Origin: Natronomonas gomsonensis
GTDB taxonomy: Archaea > Halobacteriota > Halobacteria > Halobacteriales > Haloarculaceae
Assembly: GCF_024300825.1 (NCBI RefSeq)
Contig: NZ_CP101323.1
Location: 3,348,001 to 3,412,000, forward strand
DNA: 64,000 nucleotides
Reading direction: 5' to 3'
In this document: positions 61,693-64,000 of the stretch, one piece after another
How the letters are laid out: the number at the start of each line of letters is the position of its first letter
How positions within the stretch are numbered: the first letter of the stretch is position 1
The notes under the pieces: model-generated
What the model was told of the DNA's origin: nothing
Databases searched by the model: none
Seen by the model: the letters and a program-made list of their open reading frames with translations, nothing else
Translations under genes and position numbers: made by a program

Positions 61693-62499
61693 TTACTCCG
61701 AACTGTCGGCGTGGGTGAAGACGAACTCCCGGAGCAGTTTCGCCGCAAGCGATGCGGCCTGGCCGTCGTCGCGGTCGTTGACCTCCACGATGTCGAAGCC
61801 GACTGCGGAGGGGGCGACCGCTCGAACGACATCGCGCATCTCTCGGGCGGTGAGTCCGAACGGTTCCGGCGTTCCGGTGCCGGGGGCGAAGGCGGGGTCT
61901 GCGGCGTCGATGTCGACGCTCAGGTAAGCCTCGCCGTCGAAATCGGGTCGCCACTCGGGAACCTCCTCGGGGGGAACGACGGTTACGTCGGATTGTGCGG
62001 CACGGTCCCACTCGGTCTCGCTGCCGGTGCGTGTCCCGAGGAGAACCGCCTCGTCAGCGATGTCGAGGGCGTGGTGGGTCACCGTTGCATGCGAGTGGTC
62101 GTTGCCCGCATACGCCTCATAGAGGTCGAGGTGGGCGTCGAGACAGACATACACGTCGGGGTCGGCCGCGCGGAGGCCGGCGACGGTGACGGTGTGTTCG
62201 CCGCCGACCACCAGGGGGAGATGGCCGTCGTCGTGGTGGTCACGCAGACTGCCCGAAAGGAAATCGAGGTAGTCGGCGGCGTCGTCCCACGCGGCCACGT
62301 CGCCGGCGTCGAAAACGAGGTCCGAGAAATGTCGGTCGGTTCGCTGGTCGTAGTCATCGAACGGGCGAGCGAACCGTCGGACCCGGTCGGGTCCGAAGCG
62401 GGTTCCGGGGCGAAACGTGGTAGAAACGTCGAGTGGTGCGCCGACGACGGCGTAATCGGCGTCGTCCGGGTCGGCGTTCGCACCGGGGAACTCGCCCAT
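61693..62499 (-). CDS. speB: Agmatinase-like ureohydrolase
   Basis: The 268-residue protein is of the arginase/agmatinase family, which hydrolyses guanidinium groups at a dimanganese site. Ligand motifs are GGEHTVTVAG (family GGDHS with Glu for Asp), CLDAHLDLYEAY (DAHxD) and LSVDIDAADPAFAPGTGTPEPFG (DxD). It starts 7 bp after the aIF5A stop in the same direction, an operon known in haloarchaea, where the gene was linked to aIF5A hypusination through agmatine-based polyamine chemistry (recalled from the literature). Whether it acts on agmatine or an aminopropyl-agmatine cannot be told. Confidence 0.9.
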   Translation of the reverse strand: MGEFPGANADPDDADYAVVGAPLDVSTTFRPGTRFGPDRVRRFARPFDDYDQRTDRHFSDLVFDAGDVAAWDDAADYLDFLSGSLRDHHDDGHLPLVVGGEHTVTVAGLRAADPDVYVCLDAHLDLYEAYAGNDHSHATVTHHALDIADEAVLLGTRTGSETEWDRAAQSDVTVVPPEEVPEWRPDFDGEAYLSVDIDAADPAFAPGTGTPEPFGLTAREMRDVVRAVAPSAVGFDIVEVNDRDDGQAASLAAKLLREFVFTHADSSE

Positions 62500-62505
62500 A
62501 CCGCC

Positions 62506-62880
62506 TCAGACGACCTTGCGCTGTCCTTCGTACTCGAGATACTCGATTTCGTCGTCCGGCGAGGGGTCGAGGTCCTCGGGGATGCGCATCGTGATTGTCT
62601 CGTAGGTTTCGAGGTCCATCACTTGCATGTCGCCGCCGGAGACGGAGACGACCTGTCCCTGCTTGCGGTTGATGATGGGAACCCAGACCTTCGCGTCGAC
62701 GGGCTGGGTGAAGTTTCGCTTCTGGCCGTCGAAGACGCCGGTCCCCTCGACGCGGGCCTTCGCGCTGCCGTGTTTGCCGGGCTTGGACGTGCTGTAGGCG
62801 TAGATTTTGCTCGGCACGTCGTCTATCATCACGTAGTTGCCTTCCTGAAGTTCTCGGACCTCAGTCTGCTCTCTCGGCAT
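62506..62880 (-). CDS. eif5a: Translation initiation factor aIF5A
   Basis: aIF5A relieves ribosome stalling, notably at polyproline. The 124-residue protein has the modified-lysine loop [17 protein letters not shown], with Lys36 the deoxyhypusine or hypusine site. The N-terminal SH3-like domain and C-terminal OB-fold ([17 protein letters not shown]) are complete. ATG at 62880 begins [12 protein letters not shown]. It leads a two-gene operon with the agmatinase-like gene, tying the modification pathway to its substrate. Confidence 0.98.
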   Translation of the reverse strand: MPREQTEVRELQEGNYVMIDDVPSKIYAYSTSKPGKHGSAKARVEGTGVFDGQKRNFTQPVDAKVWVPIINRKQGQVVSVSGGDMQVMDLETYETITMRIPEDLDPSPDDEIEYLEYEGQRKVV

Positions 62881-62933
62881 ACCCACGGCTTGCCTTCGGT
62901 GCAGTATAAACGGTTTGGAAAGCCCCGACGATG

Positions 62934-63419
62934 TCACGCGCCCGCGTAGACACCATCGACGCGCTCGGCCAGCCCGAACGTACAGGCCCACTCCAGAAGC
63001 CGATTGACGCGCTCGCGCCACACCGACTCGGGGTCGGTGTGCCGGAGTCGCTCCCACTGCGGGAGGCGGTCGGCCAATCGCTCGAAGACAGTCTCGGCGG
63101 CCAGTGGTTCCTCGGCAGCGTCCAGCGTCGCGACGACCTCTTCGGCGAGGTACACCCGCTGTAGAAACGCCGACCGCAGCGTTTCGGGGTCGACCTCTTT
63201 CGGGAGTCGCCGGTACTTCCCGTCGGTCTCCTCGACTAACCCCAGTGCCCGCAGGAACGTCAGCCACTCCTTGGCGCGATCCTGTGAGGGGACGCCCGCC
63301 CGCTCCATCACCCTCACACAGCAGGATGTCTCGCCGTCGGGGACGAGCGGAACCGCCCGCTGTATCTCGGCGATGCGGTCGATTGACGGGGCCGGTTCGG
63401 GGACGACTTTGAATTTCAT
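62934..63419 (-). CDS. Haloarchaeal helix-rich protein downstream of mch
   Basis: The 161-residue protein is helical and looks like two winged-helix-like units: [22 protein letters not shown] and [22 protein letters not shown] have the same HTH-then-wing pattern, suggesting an internal duplication. No catalytic motif is seen. The ATG at 63419 shares one base with the mch stop (TGATG), so it is coupled to mch. It could be a regulator of, or partner in, one-carbon metabolism, but no function is known. Confidence 0.7.
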   Translation of the reverse strand: MKFKVVPEPAPSIDRIAEIQRAVPLVPDGETSCCVRVMERAGVPSQDRAKEWLTFLRALGLVEETDGKYRRLPKEVDPETLRSAFLQRVYLAEEVVATLDAAEEPLAAETVFERLADRLPQWERLRHTDPESVWRERVNRLLEWACTFGLAERVDGVYAGA

Positions 63420-64000
63420 CAGAGTCCGAAACTCTCGGCCAACAGCGCCTCGTCGGTTCGGCCCAGCGCCTCGACGCCCTCGCCGACCACGTCGACGGTC
63501 ACCTGCGCCGGCGCGAACATCTCGACCGGGAGGTCATAGAAGTCCCACTCGTGGTCCTCGAAGATGTCGACGAAGGGCCGGCCGAACTCCTCGCGGGCCG
63601 TCGATGGGACCTCATCGAAGCGGTCGAAGCCCTCGTCGACGCTCATGTGGACCTGTCCGCCGTAGGCGAGTGCGTCGTTCGTCCGTGCCATCGCCATCTC
63701 GTCGCTTTCGGCGACGGGGGCGACCGGTGCGGAGGCGGTCACCGTCAGCAACTCGACGGGGTCGTACCCCAACTCCGAGAGCCGGAAGGCGGCGAGTTCG
63801 CCGGCTCGCCCCGCCAACGCGACGCTGCCGGTGACGCTGGCCGTCGAGAACGTCGGCAGAAAGACGCTCGAGACGGGCACGCCACAGCGGTCGGCGATGT
63901 GTTCGGCGACGGCCTCGCCGGGTAATTCCTCGCTTTCGATGGCGAGGACGGCGAACTCCGAGGCGTCGCGGTAGCCGACGCGGGCGTACTCGTCTTCTTC
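63419..64000 (-). CDS. mch: Methenyl-tetrahydropterin cyclohydrolase, 5' part beyond window
   Basis: Mch interconverts formyl and methenyl groups on tetrahydropterin; haloarchaea carry the methanogen-type gene though they use folate. The 193 visible residues are the C-terminal two thirds: [46 protein letters not shown] and [21 protein letters not shown] are diagnostic. The frame is open to the right edge, so the N-terminus lies outside. It shares one base with the helical protein gene. Confidence 0.88.
   Translation of the reverse strand, partial: EEDEYARVGYRDASEFAVLAIESEELPGEAVAEHIADRCGVPVSSVFLPTFSTASVTGSVALAGRAGELAAFRLSELGYDPVELLTVTASAPVAPVAESDEMAMARTNDALAYGGQVHMSVDEGFDRFDEVPSTAREEFGRPFVDIFEDHEWDFYDLPVEMFAPAQVTVDVVGEGVEALGRTDEALLAESFGL

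Overview
The window is chromosomal DNA of an extremely halophilic archaeon (class Halobacteria). GC content is high and the proteins are strongly acidic. Promoters are TATA-type and leaders are short or absent. Archaeal genes are everywhere: DnaG-type primase, aIF5A, ribosomal protein S8e, RaSEA for archaeosine, HMG-CoA reductase, the bacterioruberin genes and a type IV pilin with an archaeal class III signal. I cannot name the genus. Genes are packed tightly, many overlap by ATGA or a few bases, and no intergenic stretch exceeds about 250 bp. I saw no tRNA, rRNA, CRISPR array, IS element or prophage.

Left part (1-20 kb): the 5' part of dnaG, a CsaA-like tRNA-binding protein, a symporter remnant, a DJ-1/PfpI protein, a CARF-like regulator and the nadABC operon, which is divergent from a ZIP metal transporter. 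Then come an amidohydrolase, hmgA and the most unusual locus: a secreted subtilisin-like protease fused to a NosD-like beta-helix and a membrane anchor, followed directly by an ABC ATPase and an ABC-2 permease. A zinc-ribbon protein, a cupin, a lipoprotein, isocitrate dehydrogenase and an Ntn asparaginase follow.

Middle part (20-41 kb): nucleoside and sugar-phosphate catabolism (ribose-1,5-bisphosphate isomerase, DeoC, PfkB kinase, HAD phosphatase, uridine phosphorylase) is interspersed with purine synthesis (purC, purS, purQ) and purU. Other genes are a tRNA methylthiotransferase, a CDF metal exporter, HIT and Map proteins, RaSEA, a GIDE-like membrane protein, a tungsten-type aldehyde ferredoxin oxidoreductase with a structured leader, and S8e.

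Right part (41-64 kb): an aldo/keto reductase, an MQO-like flavoprotein, a DUF2178-DUF2178-HTH cassette behind a multi-box operator, tandem YdjM-like membrane proteins and a TatD-type hydrolase. A sensor kinase here is interrupted by one in-frame TGA. The glycine cleavage genes gcvT and gcvH follow without gcvP, then the bacterioruberin cluster (crtB facing crtD-lyeJ-cruF), an APC transporter with a Usp partner, Nif3, an agmatinase-like gene beside aIF5A, and the 3' part of mch, cut by the window edge.

One-carbon genes (purU, gcvT, gcvH, mch) recur across the window. Several promoters carry perfect inverted repeats that look like operators (dnaG, nadA, zupT, DUF2178 cassette, aor, purS).
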